DNA of 64,000 bases from Streptomyces sp. G44 (GCF_016905445.1 NZ_JAFEXF010000007.1:35504-99503); one strand, 5' to 3'; shown: positions 16,333 to 25,437, counted from the first letter of the stretch. Notes: generated by a model not told the origin, from the letters alone. Made by a program: numbers and translations.

Positions 16333-18099
16333 ATGTGCGGAGTCGCCGCAGTGAGCCTGGCCCCGCGAGGGGCCGGGCCGGGCCGGGACGCGGCCCGGCT
16401 CGCCCGCAGCGTGGTGCTGCGCCTCGCCCATCGCGGGCCCGACGGGCACGGGGTGGTGGGAGACGCGCTGTCCGCGGCGGCCATGTGCCGGCTGCGGGTG
16501 CGCAGCCGCCCGGCGGACCCGGTCCCCTTCCCGGACGGCTCCGACGGCACGCACCACGCCTACAACGGCGAGGTCTACGCCACCGGCCCCGGCGCCCGGT
16601 CCGGCGCGTTCGACGCGACCGTGCCGAGGGGCGGACCGGACGAGGCGCGGGCCGTCCACGACCAGGGGTGCCACGCGCTGGACGGCATGTACGCGCTGGT
16701 GCGGCGCTCCCCGGACGGCACCCTGGAGATCACCCGCGACCCGCTGGGCATCAAACCGCTCTACCTGCGGCGCCACCGGGACGGCGTCGCGGTCGCCTCG
16801 GAGATCCCGGCCCTGCTCGACGTGTTCGGCCCGGCGCGGATCCGCGCCGCCGCCGTCGCACAGTTCCTCCTGCTGGGACGGGTGGTGGACGGCGGCAGCT
16901 GGTACGAGGACATCGAACCGGTCCCGCCGGGCACCCGCCTGCTGCTGAAGGAGGGGCGCACCCAGACGGTACGGGCGGCGGCGGCCCCGTTGGCCGGCAC
17001 CGGGACACCGGGCTGGCCCGCCACCCCCGACGGCATCCGGGCGGCGGTCTCCCGTGCCGTCGACCGGGTGCTGGTCTCCGACCGGCCGCTCGGGCTCGCC
17101 CTGAGCGGCGGTCTCGACTCGACCGTCGTGGCGCTGGAACTGGCCCGCCGGGGCATCGACGACCTGGCCACGGTCAGCGTGGTGCCCGAGGGCAACGGGG
17201 ACGGCGTACGGCGGGTCGCCGACCTGTCGCTGCCGGGCGCGGCCTGGCGCGGCTGGCGGCACCGGTGGACCGGATTCGGACCGGCGGACCTGCTCGCGGG
17301 GGTGGCCGGCGCGGCCGCCGTACTCGGCGAACCCACGGCCATGACCAGCGTCCCCATGTACGCGGCACTGGCCCGGCTGGCCCGCGAAGAGGGCATCGTC
17401 GTGCTGCTCCTCGGCGAGGGGGCCGACGAAGTCTTCGGCGGCTACCGCAGCTACCTCGGCCTCCCGGACCTCGCCGACGCCGAGGAGTTCTACGCCACGC
17501 CGCACCGCACCGCACTCGTACGGGCCCTGCTCGGGGAGGAGGCCGCGGCGGTCGCGCGGGACGCGCTGCGGGCCGCGCTGCCCGAGGCCAAGGGCCGGCC
17601 GGCCGCCGAGGTGGTACGCGACTTCGAGTACGCGCACAGCCTCGAACCGCTGCTGCGCCGCGCCGACCACCTGCTGATGGCCGAGGGCGTCGAGGGCCGC
17701 ACGCCGTTCCTGCACGGCGGCCTGCCCGCGCTCGGCCGGTCGTATCCGATGGCCGGCCTCATCCGGGGCGGGCAGACGAAGGTGCCGCTCCGCGAGGCGT
17801 ACGCGCGCGAACTGCCGCGCTGGCGGACCGAGGTCAAAAAGCCCTTCCGGGCCCCCGTGGCCGACTGGCTGACCGACGGTCACCGGACGGCGGCGACCGA
17901 CCGGCTGGCCGGCCAGGAAGCGCTGTTCACCGCCGTCGGCCTGCGCCTTGACGCGCTGCGGGAAGTGCTGCGGCAGGTGGCCGACGGCGACCCCGGCGCG
18001 ACGGGACTCGTCTTTCCCCTGCTGAGCCTCGGCGCCTGGCTGGAACAGGCCGGCACCGAGGTGGCCCGCCCCCAGAACGAGGAGACGGTTCCTTCGTGA
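16333..18099 (+). CDS. Glutamine-dependent asparagine-synthetase-like amidotransferase (588 aa)
   Basis: This is an AsnB-type two-domain enzyme. The N-terminal nucleophile Cys2 (MCGVAA), HRGPDGHG, YNGEVY and RDPLGIKPLY are intact, so glutamine hydrolysis is expected, unlike beta-lactam synthetases, which lose Cys2. The synthetase domain has the PP-loop SGGLDS (residues 258-263) and GEGADEVFGGY. Within this cluster it most likely converts a carboxylate of the alkylmalate/aconitate-type acid into an amide by an acyl-AMP step, rather than making housekeeping asparagine. The stop overlaps the aconitase start (GTGA). Confidence 0.87.
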   Translation: MCGVAAVSLAPRGAGPGRDAARLARSVVLRLAHRGPDGHGVVGDALSAAAMCRLRVRSRPADPVPFPDGSDGTHHAYNGEVYATGPGARSGAFDATVPRGGPDEARAVHDQGCHALDGMYALVRRSPDGTLEITRDPLGIKPLYLRRHRDGVAVASEIPALLDVFGPARIRAAAVAQFLLLGRVVDGGSWYEDIEPVPPGTRLLLKEGRTQTVRAAAAPLAGTGTPGWPATPDGIRAAVSRAVDRVLVSDRPLGLALSGGLDSTVVALELARRGIDDLATVSVVPEGNGDGVRRVADLSLPGAAWRGWRHRWTGFGPADLLAGVAGAAAVLGEPTAMTSVPMYAALARLAREEGIVVLLLGEGADEVFGGYRSYLGLPDLADAEEFYATPHRTALVRALLGEEAAAVARDALRAALPEAKGRPAAEVVRDFEYAHSLEPLLRRADHLLMAEGVEGRTPFLHGGLPALGRSYPMAGLIRGGQTKVPLREAYARELPRWRTEVKKPFRAPVADWLTDGHRTAATDRLAGQEALFTAVGLRLDALREVLRQVADGDPGATGLVFPLLSLGAWLEQAGTEVARPQNEETVPS

Positions 18100-20789
18100 A
18101 CGAGCAAGACACCACCGGGTCCGCGGCGGTCGCCGCACCGGAACCGCTGGACGCGCCGGACTCCGGCATCGTGTACCGCCCGCTGCGCGAGACGGCGGCG
18201 GCGGCCGGCGCCGACCTCGACACCCTGCCCTACACCGTGCGGCTACTGCTGGAGAACGCCGCGCACCTGGTCTCGGCGGGCAAAGCGGGCCCCGAGGCGC
18301 TGCGCGCGCTCACCCGGCCCGGCCCGCCGGGCAGCGGGGGAGGGACCGTGGCCTTCCAGCCCGTCCGCGTGGTGCTCCAGGACTTCTCCGGCGTGCCCGT
18401 CGTCCTCGACCTGGCCGCGCTGCGCGGCGCCGCCGTACGCAGCGGCCTGCCGGCCCGGGCGGTCCAGCCGGCCGTACCCGCCCACCTCGTCGTGGACCAC
18501 TCCGTACGCGTCGACCGGTCGGGCACCGCCGACGCCCTGCGGTTCAACACCGACCGGGAGTTCGCCCGCAACCACGAGCGCTACGCACTGCTGCGCTGGG
18601 CCGAGCAGGCCTTCGAGGGGTTCCGCGTCGTCCCGCCGGGCACGGGCATCGTGCACCAGGTCAACCTGGAGCGGCTGGCGCAGGTGGTCACCCTGACCGA
18701 CGGCCCGGGGCCGCGGCTCGCCCGCCCCGACACGGTGCTCGGCACCGACTCGCACACCCCGATGGTCGGTGCGCTCGGCGTCCTCGGCTGGGGCGTCGGC
18801 GGCATCGAGGCGACCTCCGTGCTCCTCGGGGAGCCGGTGCTGCTGCCCGCCCCGAGGGTCCTCGGCGTGCGGCTGACCGGCAAGCTGCCGGCCGGGAGCA
18901 CCGCGACCGACCTCGTCCTCACGCTCACCGAGCGGCTGCGCGGCCACGGCGTGGTGGGCGCCTTCGTGGAGTTCTTCGGCGAGGGGTGCGCCGAACTGAC
19001 CGTGCCGGACCGGGCGACCGTCACCAACATGGCGCCCGACTACGGCGCGACCACCGCGCTCTTCCCGGTCGACGACGAGACCCTGCGATTCCTGCGGACC
19101 ACCGGCAGGCCCGAGGCCCAAGTGGCGCTGGCCGAACGGTACCTGCGGGCGCAGGGGCTGTTCCGGGCCGGTGACGCCGGGACGGAGGTGCGCTACACCG
19201 AGGAGCTGACACTCGACCTCGGCGACGTCGAGCCGTGCGTCGCCGGCCCCGCGCGGCCCGACCAGCGGGTGCCACTGCGGGCGGTCCCGAGCAGTCTGAC
19301 GCGGGCGCACGGCATCGGACGTCCGGCCCCGCACAGTGCCGGGCCCGACGACGGCGCGGTGTTCATCGCCGCCCTGACCAGCTGCACCAACACCTCGCAC
19401 CCGGGTTCCATGCTCACGGCCGGGCTGGTGGCCGAGGCCGCCGTCCGCCTCGGCCTCCAGGTGCCCCCGTGGGTCAAGACCAGCCTCGCCCCGGGCAGTC
19501 GTACCGTGCCCGCCTACCTCGGCCGGGCCGGGGTGCTGCCCGCCCTGGAGAAGCTCGGCTTCCACGTGGTGGCCTTCGGCTGCACCACCTGCCACGGCAT
19601 GAGCGGCGACCTGCTGCCGCCGGCCAGGAGTGCCGTCGACGCCGGGGTGCTGGGCACGGCCGTGCTGAGCGGCAACCGCAACTTCGAGGGCCGCGTGCAC
19701 CCGGAGGTCAGGGCCGCCTATCTGGCCTCGCCGGGACTGGTGGTCGCGTACGCCCTCGCGGGCACCGTCATGCGGGACCTGACCACGGAGCCTGTGGGCG
19801 TCACGCCGGAGGGACGCGAGGTGTTCCTCGCCGAACTGTGGCCCTCCCCCGAGGAGGTGCGGGCGGCTGTCCGCGCGGCGGTGGGACCCGATCTGTACGA
19901 GGAGGCGTACGCGGACCTCTACGACGGCGGTGCGCGGTGGCGGGCGCTCGACGCGCCGCAGGGGGAGCTGTACGCCTGGCCCGAGGCCTCCGACTACATC
20001 CTGGAACCGCCCTACATCGACCCGGTGGCGGCACCGCCCGCACTATCCGGTGCCGAGCCGGCCCCGGCAGGGGACGTGGTCGGCGCCAGGATCCTCGCGC
20101 TGCTGGGGGACGCGGTCTCCACCGACCACATCTCGCCCGTCGGCACGATCAGGGCGGACAGCGACGCGGGCCGCCATCTGGCCCGCAGCGGCGTCCCTGA
20201 GGCGGAGTTCAACAGCTTCGGCGCGCGCCGCGGCAACCACCACGTCATGGTCCGGGGCACCTTCGGCAGCCCCAGGCTGCGCAACGCGCTCGCGGGCGGC
20301 CGTGAGGGCCCGTGGACCCGGCGCGGCCCCGAGGGCGAGCTGGAGTCGATCCACGACGCGGCCGAGGGCTACCGGGCGGACGGCGTGCCCCTGATCGTGG
20401 TCGCCGGCCGGGACTACGGCTGCGGCAGTGCCCGCGACTGGGCCGCCAAGGGCACGGCGCTGCTGGGTGTGCGGGCGGTCCTGGCCCGGAGCTTCGAGCG
20501 CATCCACCGCAGCAACCTGGTGGGCATGGGGGTGCTGCCGCTGCTGTTCCCGGCCGGGACCGACGCCGGCACGCTGGGGCTCGACGGCTCGGAGGAGATC
20601 GACCTGCTGGGCCTCTCCGGCCTGTCACCGCTCGGCAAGGCCACCGTGCGGGTGCGCGGCGCCGACGGCAGCGTCACCGAGTTCGACGCGGTCGCGGCAC
20701 TGGAGACCGACCGCGAGGTGGCCTACTTCGAGGTCGGCGGGGTGCTCCGGTACACGGCGGCACGCCTGTTGCGGGAACACGCGGACTGA
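18096..20789 (+). CDS. Aconitase-family hydratase/isomerase (897 aa)
   Basis: A full-length AcnA-type protein. The three [4Fe-4S] ligands are visible: Cys430 in SCTNTSHPG and Cys496/Cys499 in GCTTCHG. DSHTPM, the RGNHHVMVRG segment and GRDYGCGSARDWAAKG of the swivel domain are also present. Aconitases isomerise beta/alpha-hydroxy tricarboxylates by dehydration and rehydration. The start is GTG 18096, overlapping the AsnB-like stop. Its place beside an alkylmalate-synthase-like enzyme argues for a dedicated role, comparable to the phosphinomethylmalate isomerase of phosphinothricin biosynthesis. No dehydrogenase for the next step of such a cycle is encoded here. Confidence 0.9.
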   Translation: MNEQDTTGSAAVAAPEPLDAPDSGIVYRPLRETAAAAGADLDTLPYTVRLLLENAAHLVSAGKAGPEALRALTRPGPPGSGGGTVAFQPVRVVLQDFSGVPVVLDLAALRGAAVRSGLPARAVQPAVPAHLVVDHSVRVDRSGTADALRFNTDREFARNHERYALLRWAEQAFEGFRVVPPGTGIVHQVNLERLAQVVTLTDGPGPRLARPDTVLGTDSHTPMVGALGVLGWGVGGIEATSVLLGEPVLLPAPRVLGVRLTGKLPAGSTATDLVLTLTERLRGHGVVGAFVEFFGEGCAELTVPDRATVTNMAPDYGATTALFPVDDETLRFLRTTGRPEAQVALAERYLRAQGLFRAGDAGTEVRYTEELTLDLGDVEPCVAGPARPDQRVPLRAVPSSLTRAHGIGRPAPHSAGPDDGAVFIAALTSCTNTSHPGSMLTAGLVAEAAVRLGLQVPPWVKTSLAPGSRTVPAYLGRAGVLPALEKLGFHVVAFGCTTCHGMSGDLLPPARSAVDAGVLGTAVLSGNRNFEGRVHPEVRAAYLASPGLVVAYALAGTVMRDLTTEPVGVTPEGREVFLAELWPSPEEVRAAVRAAVGPDLYEEAYADLYDGGARWRALDAPQGELYAWPEASDYILEPPYIDPVAAPPALSGAEPAPAGDVVGARILALLGDAVSTDHISPVGTIRADSDAGRHLARSGVPEAEFNSFGARRGNHHVMVRGTFGSPRLRNALAGGREGPWTRRGPEGELESIHDAAEGYRADGVPLIVVAGRDYGCGSARDWAAKGTALLGVRAVLARSFERIHRSNLVGMGVLPLLFPAGTDAGTLGLDGSEEIDLLGLSGLSPLGKATVRVRGADGSVTEFDAVAALETDREVAYFEVGGVLRYTAARLLREHAD

Positions 20790-20796
20790 GGACCCT

Positions 20797-20830
20797 GCCG
20801 CCCCGGGACCCGGCCGGACGCCGGGGCGGC
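20797..20830. terminator. GC-rich hairpin after the aconitase gene
   Basis: Perfect 10-bp repeat GCCGCCCCGG / CCGGGGCGGC around a 14-nt loop, 8 bp after the aconitase stop and before the convergent ATP-grasp gene. It likely ends both transcripts. Confidence 0.65.
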
Positions 20831-20940
20831 GCGGGCATCCGTCGCGTCCGGCACGCGGCGGGGCGCCACGGACATCCGTCGGTCACCCCGCAGCGTGCCG
20901 CCGCCCCCGGGCAGGTCCCTTCCCCGCGGATCCCTTCCCC

Positions 20941-22185
20941 TCAGGCGCCGCCCGACGGCTCCTGCGGCTCCAGTACCACCCGGTTCGCGAACCAGGCGGC
21001 GAGTTCCTTCGACCGGTCCTCGACCTCGGTGTCGTCGGCGCCGGACAGCACCACCACACCGGCCCGCAGATAGGAGGCGGCGGTGACATCGGGCATGGTC
21101 TGGCCGGGCGCGATGCGGACCTCGGCGTATGCGACGCCGGGCCGGGCGAGCACCTCGTCGACGGAGGGCGCCTCGCGCACCGCCCCGGCCGGTGCGTGCA
21201 GGTGCAGATCACCGTGGACCGCGCCGCTCTCGGCGGCGCGGGCGGCGGGGACGGCCGAGGGGCGCCCCAGGACGCCGCGCACCCACTCGTCGTGCAGGTT
21301 CACACCGAAAGTGCGCTCCACGACCTCATCGGTCCTGCCACCGCCGACCCGGCCACCGCATTCCCCGAAAACTATTTCGCCGGATCGGTCGAAAACTTCG
21401 ATGTGGAACACGCCGTCGGCGTGGTCCAGTGCCTTGAGGGCGTTACGGGCGACGTCGGTCGCCTTCGCGTACAAATCGGGATGATGCTGCGGCAGAAGTG
21501 CGGTGCAACCCACGAGTCCACCCTCGTGGATATCGATGATGTTCTCCAGATAACGCGCCACGGAGACAAAAGTGATTTCTCCGCCCCGGACCACACCGTC
21601 CACCTGGTATTCGGTGCCGGGGATGAATTCCTCCACGAGCCAGGGACCCTTGGCCGCGGACGTGGCAAGGAAATCGCGCAGTTCCTCGGGGCGCTCCAGG
21701 CGGAACGTGTCCAGCGCGCCGCTGCCGCTGAGCGGCTTGACCACGACGGGAAAGCGCGCGTGCCGCGGCAGCACGTCGTCCGACGTGGCCAGGCTCGTGC
21801 AGTCGGCCGTCACCACGCCTACCGCCCTGACCAGGTCCTTCTGTACTTCCTTGTCGCGCATCGCGATTGCCCGCAGCGCCGCTCCGCGGGTCAGGCCGCC
21901 GAGGTCGGAGAGCACCGCGGCGGCGGTGAGACACAGTTCGAGCCCGCTGCACACCGCGTCGAAGTCCTGGACGCGCAGGGCGTTCCTGGCGAGCCCGGAG
22001 AGTATTCCCTCGACATTGGACTGGTCCGGCACCACCACGGTACGCATTTCGGGGAACGCGCCCCTCGCGGTTTCCAGATCGCCCGGTTGCAGAACGCAGG
22101 TTACATTCAGGCCCGCCCGGTGCAGCGCATCGACCGCGCGCAGCATCCAGCCGATGTGCAGGACAGTGGTCCGCTCTTGCGTCAT
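20941..22185 (-). CDS. ATP-grasp carboxylate-amine ligase (414 aa)
   Basis: The ATP-grasp fold is seen in RFPVVVKPLSGSGA (ATP-binding lysine), GPWLVEEFIPGTEYQVDG, and the metal-binding VFHIEVF and GECGGRVGGG segments. The family includes BacD-type L-amino-acid ligases, which form peptide or amide bonds through acyl-phosphate. GAGGGAG precedes ATG 22185. The gene is convergent with the aconitase operon and divergent from the MFS exporter. It offers a second, non-NRPS way to form a peptide bond in this cluster, for example joining a cluster-made amino acid to another amino acid. Confidence 0.85.
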   Translation of the reverse strand: MTQERTTVLHIGWMLRAVDALHRAGLNVTCVLQPGDLETARGAFPEMRTVVVPDQSNVEGILSGLARNALRVQDFDAVCSGLELCLTAAAVLSDLGGLTRGAALRAIAMRDKEVQKDLVRAVGVVTADCTSLATSDDVLPRHARFPVVVKPLSGSGALDTFRLERPEELRDFLATSAAKGPWLVEEFIPGTEYQVDGVVRGGEITFVSVARYLENIIDIHEGGLVGCTALLPQHHPDLYAKATDVARNALKALDHADGVFHIEVFDRSGEIVFGECGGRVGGGRTDEVVERTFGVNLHDEWVRGVLGRPSAVPAARAAESGAVHGDLHLHAPAGAVREAPSVDEVLARPGVAYAEVRIAPGQTMPDVTAASYLRAGVVVLSGADDTEVEDRSKELAAWFANRVVLEPQEPSGGA

Positions 22186-22246
22186 GTGACTCCCTCGATA
22201 ATGTTTGACACAACCGATAACTTAATGCGCGGTTCGGTCCCTTAAC

Positions 22247-22263
22247 CATGTGATGAAGATCAC
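22247..22263 (+). promoter_or_regulatory. Candidate operator, second copy of the cluster motif
   Basis: CATGTGATGAAGATCAC, in the divergent region between the ATP-grasp and MFS genes, includes a CRP-like near-palindrome TGTGA-N6-TCACG. It matches 11910-11926 at 13 of 17 positions. Confidence 0.4.
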
Positions 22264-22350
22264 GAATTATCCGCACGGGCTCTGTTGATCACGGCGCGGT
22301 GCCTCTGATGGGATTACGCGCGACTAACCCATGAAAGCAAGGAGCTGCGG

Positions 22351-23607
22351 ATGGCGGAAAAAGGCAAAACCAACCGGCTCCGTTCCTTGCTCCCCCGGAC
22401 GCGCCCGGTGTGGGTGCTGGCCCTGAGCACCCTGGCCCGCAGCACCGGCAACGGCGTCGTCGTCGCCGTCATCGTCCTGTACCTCACCCGCACCGTCGGC
22501 ATCGACGCGACCCGGGTGGGCCTCGGCCTGACGGTCGCCGCCATCGTGGGCATGGTCGCGAGCATCCCGGCCGGCCATGCCACGGACGTCCTCGGCGCCC
22601 GCAACACGGCGATCGTCTCGGTGATCCTCCACGGCGCGACCATCTGCTGCTACGCCCTCGTCGGGGGATTCACCGGACTCCTCGTGGCGGCGGCCCTGGT
22701 GGCCGTCGCCGAAGCGGCGTCCAATGCCTCCCGCGGCGCGCTCGTGGCACTCGCCGTGCCCCACAAGGACCGGGTGCCCACACGTGCCTACCTGCGCTCG
22801 GTGACCAACGTCGGCTTCTCGGTCGGCGCGCTGCTCGGCGGTCTCGTCCTCGGCCACCACACCCGTGCCGCGTACACGCTGGCGCTCATCGGCTCCGGCG
22901 CCCTGTTCGTCGTCGCCGGACTGGCCTTCCTCGCCCTGGACCGCACACCGCCCCTGCCCCGCCCTGCCGACGCCTCGCCCTGGCAGGTGCTCAAGGACGG
23001 CCCGTTCGTCGCCGTCGGCGCCATCAACGCCGTACTGATGATGAACGCGGGCATCCTCGACATCGCCCTGCCCCTGTGGATCGCCGAGCACACCAACGCC
23101 CCGATATCCCTCTTCGCGCCCCTGCTGCTGGTCAACACCGTCATGGTGGTCTTCCTCCAGGTCCCCGTCAGCAAGGGCGCCGAGGACGTGCGCGGCGGCG
23201 CCCGCGCCCTCGCCAGGTCCGGGGTGTGGCTTGCCGTCTGCTGCGCCGTGATCGCCCTTGCGGCCGGCCGCACGCCGTGGGTGGCCGGCGTCTTCCTCGT
23301 GGCGGGCGTGGCCGTCCACACCATCGGCGAGCTGCTCTACAGCGCCGGCTCATGGGCCCTGTCGTACGAACTGGCCCCGGAGCACGCGCAGGGCCAGTAC
23401 CAGGGACTGTTCGGCCTGACCACCCAGCTCGGCACCGCTGTCACCCCTGCGGTCACCGCGCTGCTCATCGTCCGGCACGGCTGGGTCGGCTGGCTGGTGA
23501 TGGGCGCGATGCTGGCCGCCGCGGGCCTCGCCGCCCCCGCCGTGGCGCGCTGGGCCGAGCGCACCCGGGACGGCGTGGTGGCGCCCGTCGTACGGGCGGG
23601 CACGTGA
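22351..23607 (+). CDS. MFS efflux transporter (418 aa)
   Basis: About twelve hydrophobic segments are spread along 418 residues. An RxGRx-like loop is absent, but the organisation (RSTGNGVVVAVIVLYLTRTVG at the first helix, SIPAGHATDVLGARN after the second) is that of drug-exporter MFS proteins. A strong AAGGAG precedes ATG 22351. It is divergent from the ATP-grasp gene across a 165-bp promoter region. As the only transporter in the cluster it probably exports the product and may give self-resistance. Confidence 0.88.
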   Translation: MAEKGKTNRLRSLLPRTRPVWVLALSTLARSTGNGVVVAVIVLYLTRTVGIDATRVGLGLTVAAIVGMVASIPAGHATDVLGARNTAIVSVILHGATICCYALVGGFTGLLVAAALVAVAEAASNASRGALVALAVPHKDRVPTRAYLRSVTNVGFSVGALLGGLVLGHHTRAAYTLALIGSGALFVVAGLAFLALDRTPPLPRPADASPWQVLKDGPFVAVGAINAVLMMNAGILDIALPLWIAEHTNAPISLFAPLLLVNTVMVVFLQVPVSKGAEDVRGGARALARSGVWLAVCCAVIALAAGRTPWVAGVFLVAGVAVHTIGELLYSAGSWALSYELAPEHAQGQYQGLFGLTTQLGTAVTPAVTALLIVRHGWVGWLVMGAMLAAAGLAAPAVARWAERTRDGVVAPVVRAGT

Positions 23608-23671
23608 CGCGAGCACGACGCCGCCCGCCCGGATCCGGCGACCGCCGACCCGCAATCCGTGTCCGTGGCCC

Positions 23672-23890
23672 TTGTCCGCGTCCACCTTCGCGGATTCGAC
23701 GCTTACGAATCTGCTGATCGTCACCATCAGGTGGGTGCCCTCGATCGCGGTGGGAGTCACCTTGCACAGCGACGGCCGCGACGAGATCCTCGGCACCGAC
23801 TACGACGACTACGACTTGGTCGTGTCCCTCTGGGGCGCCGGTGTCGCAGACCCGGAGGCCATCTGGGACGACCCGCGTGGACCGCCGGCC
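23672..23890 (+). other. Possible fragment of a small hypothetical protein
   Basis: One + frame reads LHSDGRDEILGTDYDDYDL and VVSLWGAGVADPEAIWDD with codon use like a real gene. It then runs into meaningless sequence antisense to the FAD reductase. It may be a truncated gene end. I do not recognise the family. Nothing else is visible between 23608 and 23909. Confidence 0.3.
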
Positions 23891-23909
23891 CGCGGACGGC
23901 GGCCGCTCC

Positions 23910-25160
23910 TCAAGTGGTGGCCGGCGCCCCCGCCCCCACTGCGGGAGCCAGGCGCTCCTGGAGCGCACGGCGGTACGACGCGAGTCGGCCCGTCCGTCCG
24001 ACGGTCAGCGCGCCGACCAGCCGGCCCGCACGGTGGTAGCTGACCTCCAGCCGTCGGCCCGTCAGGTCGTACTCCACTATCCGCGCTTCGTCCGAGGCGG
24101 ACGGCAGGCCCACCGAGCGGATCTTCGCGCCGTGCAGGTCCGACCAGAAGGACGGCACGGACAGGAACGGCGTGGGCGTCCTTTCGTGTTCCCGCTCGGC
24201 GAGGAGCGTCTCGGCGGCGGCCGCGCCCTGCTCGACGGCGTTGGTCCAGTGGCCGAGCGCCAGGGGCTGGCCGTCGGCCAGCGGCTGGGGCACGCGGGCC
24301 ACGTCGCCGGCCGCCACCACGCCCGGCACGACCGAACCGTCGGCCCGCAGGACGCGCAGACAGGGATCGCAGAGGACGCCGCCGTCATGGACGACGCCGG
24401 AATGGGCCAGCCAGCCGGTCGCGGGCACTCCGCCGAGCGCCAGGACGGCCAGATCCGCCCGGACGGTGGTGCCGTCGGAGAGGCGGACACCGGCGAGGCC
24501 TCCGCCGGGCCCGGGCAGGAAGCCCTCGACCGCGGTGCTGGTTCGCACCGTGATGCCGGCCTCGCGGTGGAGGGCGGCGACGTAGGCGCCTGCGGTGGTG
24601 CCGATGGCCTGTTCGAGGGGCTGGGGCGCCGCCTCGACGAGTGTGACGTCCAGTCCGCGCTCCCGCGCGGCCGCGGCGATCTCACCTCCGAGGAAGCCGG
24701 CGCCGATGACGACGAGCCGCTCCGCCGCGGCCAGGCCGGCCCGCAGGGCCAGCGCGTCGTCCCGGCCGCGCAGGGTGAAGACACCGGCCGGCAGCGGGGG
24801 TTGGGAGGCGGGCCAGCGGCGGGCGGTCGATCCGGTGGCGATGAGCAGTCCGTCGTAGGACAGCCGTGCGCCGTCGGAGAGGGTGACGGTCCTCGCGACG
24901 GGGTCCAGCCTCACCGCCGCCCGGCCGAGCAGCCACCGGGCTTCCAGCCCGCCCGGCACGGGCAGTTCGACGCCGGGCGGTCGGTCGGCGTCGGTCAGGA
25001 CGCGCTTGGACAGCGGTGGCCGGTCGTACGGCATGTGCGGTTCGTCGCCCACGAGGGTCATGGCGCCGGTGAAACCCCGCTCGCGCAGAGTCTGCGCGGC
25101 CCGCAGTCCGGCGAGCGAGGCGCCGACGATCACCAGTCCGTGCCGGTCGAAGGCGGTCAC
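23910..25160 (-). CDS. FAD-dependent ferredoxin reductase (416 aa)
   Basis: The N-terminal FAD site is LVIVGASLAGLRAAQTLR. DRPPLSK is typical of the family. The NAD(P)H site is LVVIGAGFLGGEIAAAA (about residues 150-166), and GVVAAGDVARVP closes the FAD domain. The C-terminus is a reductase-C type domain. The start is GTG 25160, overlapping the ferredoxin stop by GTGA. Such pairs pass electrons from NAD(P)H to ferredoxin and then usually to a P450 or dioxygenase. No such oxygenase lies in the window. Confidence 0.88.
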   Translation of the reverse strand: MTAFDRHGLVIVGASLAGLRAAQTLRERGFTGAMTLVGDEPHMPYDRPPLSKRVLTDADRPPGVELPVPGGLEARWLLGRAAVRLDPVARTVTLSDGARLSYDGLLIATGSTARRWPASQPPLPAGVFTLRGRDDALALRAGLAAAERLVVIGAGFLGGEIAAAARERGLDVTLVEAAPQPLEQAIGTTAGAYVAALHREAGITVRTSTAVEGFLPGPGGGLAGVRLSDGTTVRADLAVLALGGVPATGWLAHSGVVHDGGVLCDPCLRVLRADGSVVPGVVAAGDVARVPQPLADGQPLALGHWTNAVEQGAAAAETLLAEREHERTPTPFLSVPSFWSDLHGAKIRSVGLPSASDEARIVEYDLTGRRLEVSYHRAGRLVGALTVGRTGRLASYRRALQERLAPAVGAGAPATT

Positions 25161-25354
25161 GAGGCGGCCGGCAGGACGGTGATGGCGCGTACCGGGCAGA
25201 CCGCTGCGGCCTTCTGGGCCTTGTCGAGCAGCGCGTCGGACGGGGCGGCCTCGTACACGAGGTAGTCGTCGTCGTCGAAGGAGAAGATCTCCGGCGCCGC
25301 GAAGACGCACTGCCCGTGGCTCTCGCACAGGTTCATGTCCACGGTGATCTGCAT
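25157..25354 (-). CDS. Ferredoxin, CxxHxxC type (65 aa)
   Basis: A short acidic ferredoxin with Cys10-x2-His13-x2-Cys16 and a distant Cys53-Pro. This is the pattern of actinobacterial P450-type [3Fe-4S] ferredoxins, where the second cluster cysteine is replaced, here by His. ATG 25354. The gene is translationally coupled to the FAD reductase. It acts as the electron carrier between that reductase and an unidentified oxygenase elsewhere. Confidence 0.88.
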   Translation of the reverse strand: MQITVDMNLCESHGQCVFAAPEIFSFDDDDYLVYEAAPSDALLDKAQKAAAVCPVRAITVLPAAS

Positions 25355-25389
25355 GGTCGCTCCGTAGGGATGCCGTGATCGGTGTCGGT

Positions 25390-25424
25390 GTGTGCGGTGT
25401 GCGGTGTGCGGTGTGCGGTGTGCG
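25390..25424 (+). repeat. Five perfect GTGTGCG tandem repeats
   Basis: Five uninterrupted 7-bp units lie in the 83-bp gap between the ferredoxin and PNPOx-like genes. This is a likely slippage-prone microsatellite within the leftward transcript. Confidence 0.8.
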
Positions 25425-25437
25425 GTGGGCCCGTAGG

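Noticed and set aside
16152..17951. 599-codon plus-strand frame overlapping the AsnB-like gene
   Set aside because: Out-of-frame Arg/Gly/Pro-rich translation. The AsnB frame has intact Cys2 and PP-loop motifs over the same bases.
16333..18099. Beta-lactam synthetase instead of an amidotransferase
   Set aside because: Beta-lactam synthetases lose the catalytic N-terminal cysteine. Here MCG, HRGPDG and NGEVY are intact, which favours glutamine-dependent amidation.
18243..19700. Long minus-strand open frames opposite the aconitase, AsnB-like and synthase genes
   Set aside because: They are mirror frames of GC-rich coding sequence. They are rich in Gly/Arg/Ala/His/Gln, lack family motifs, and the plus strand carries complete enzymes.
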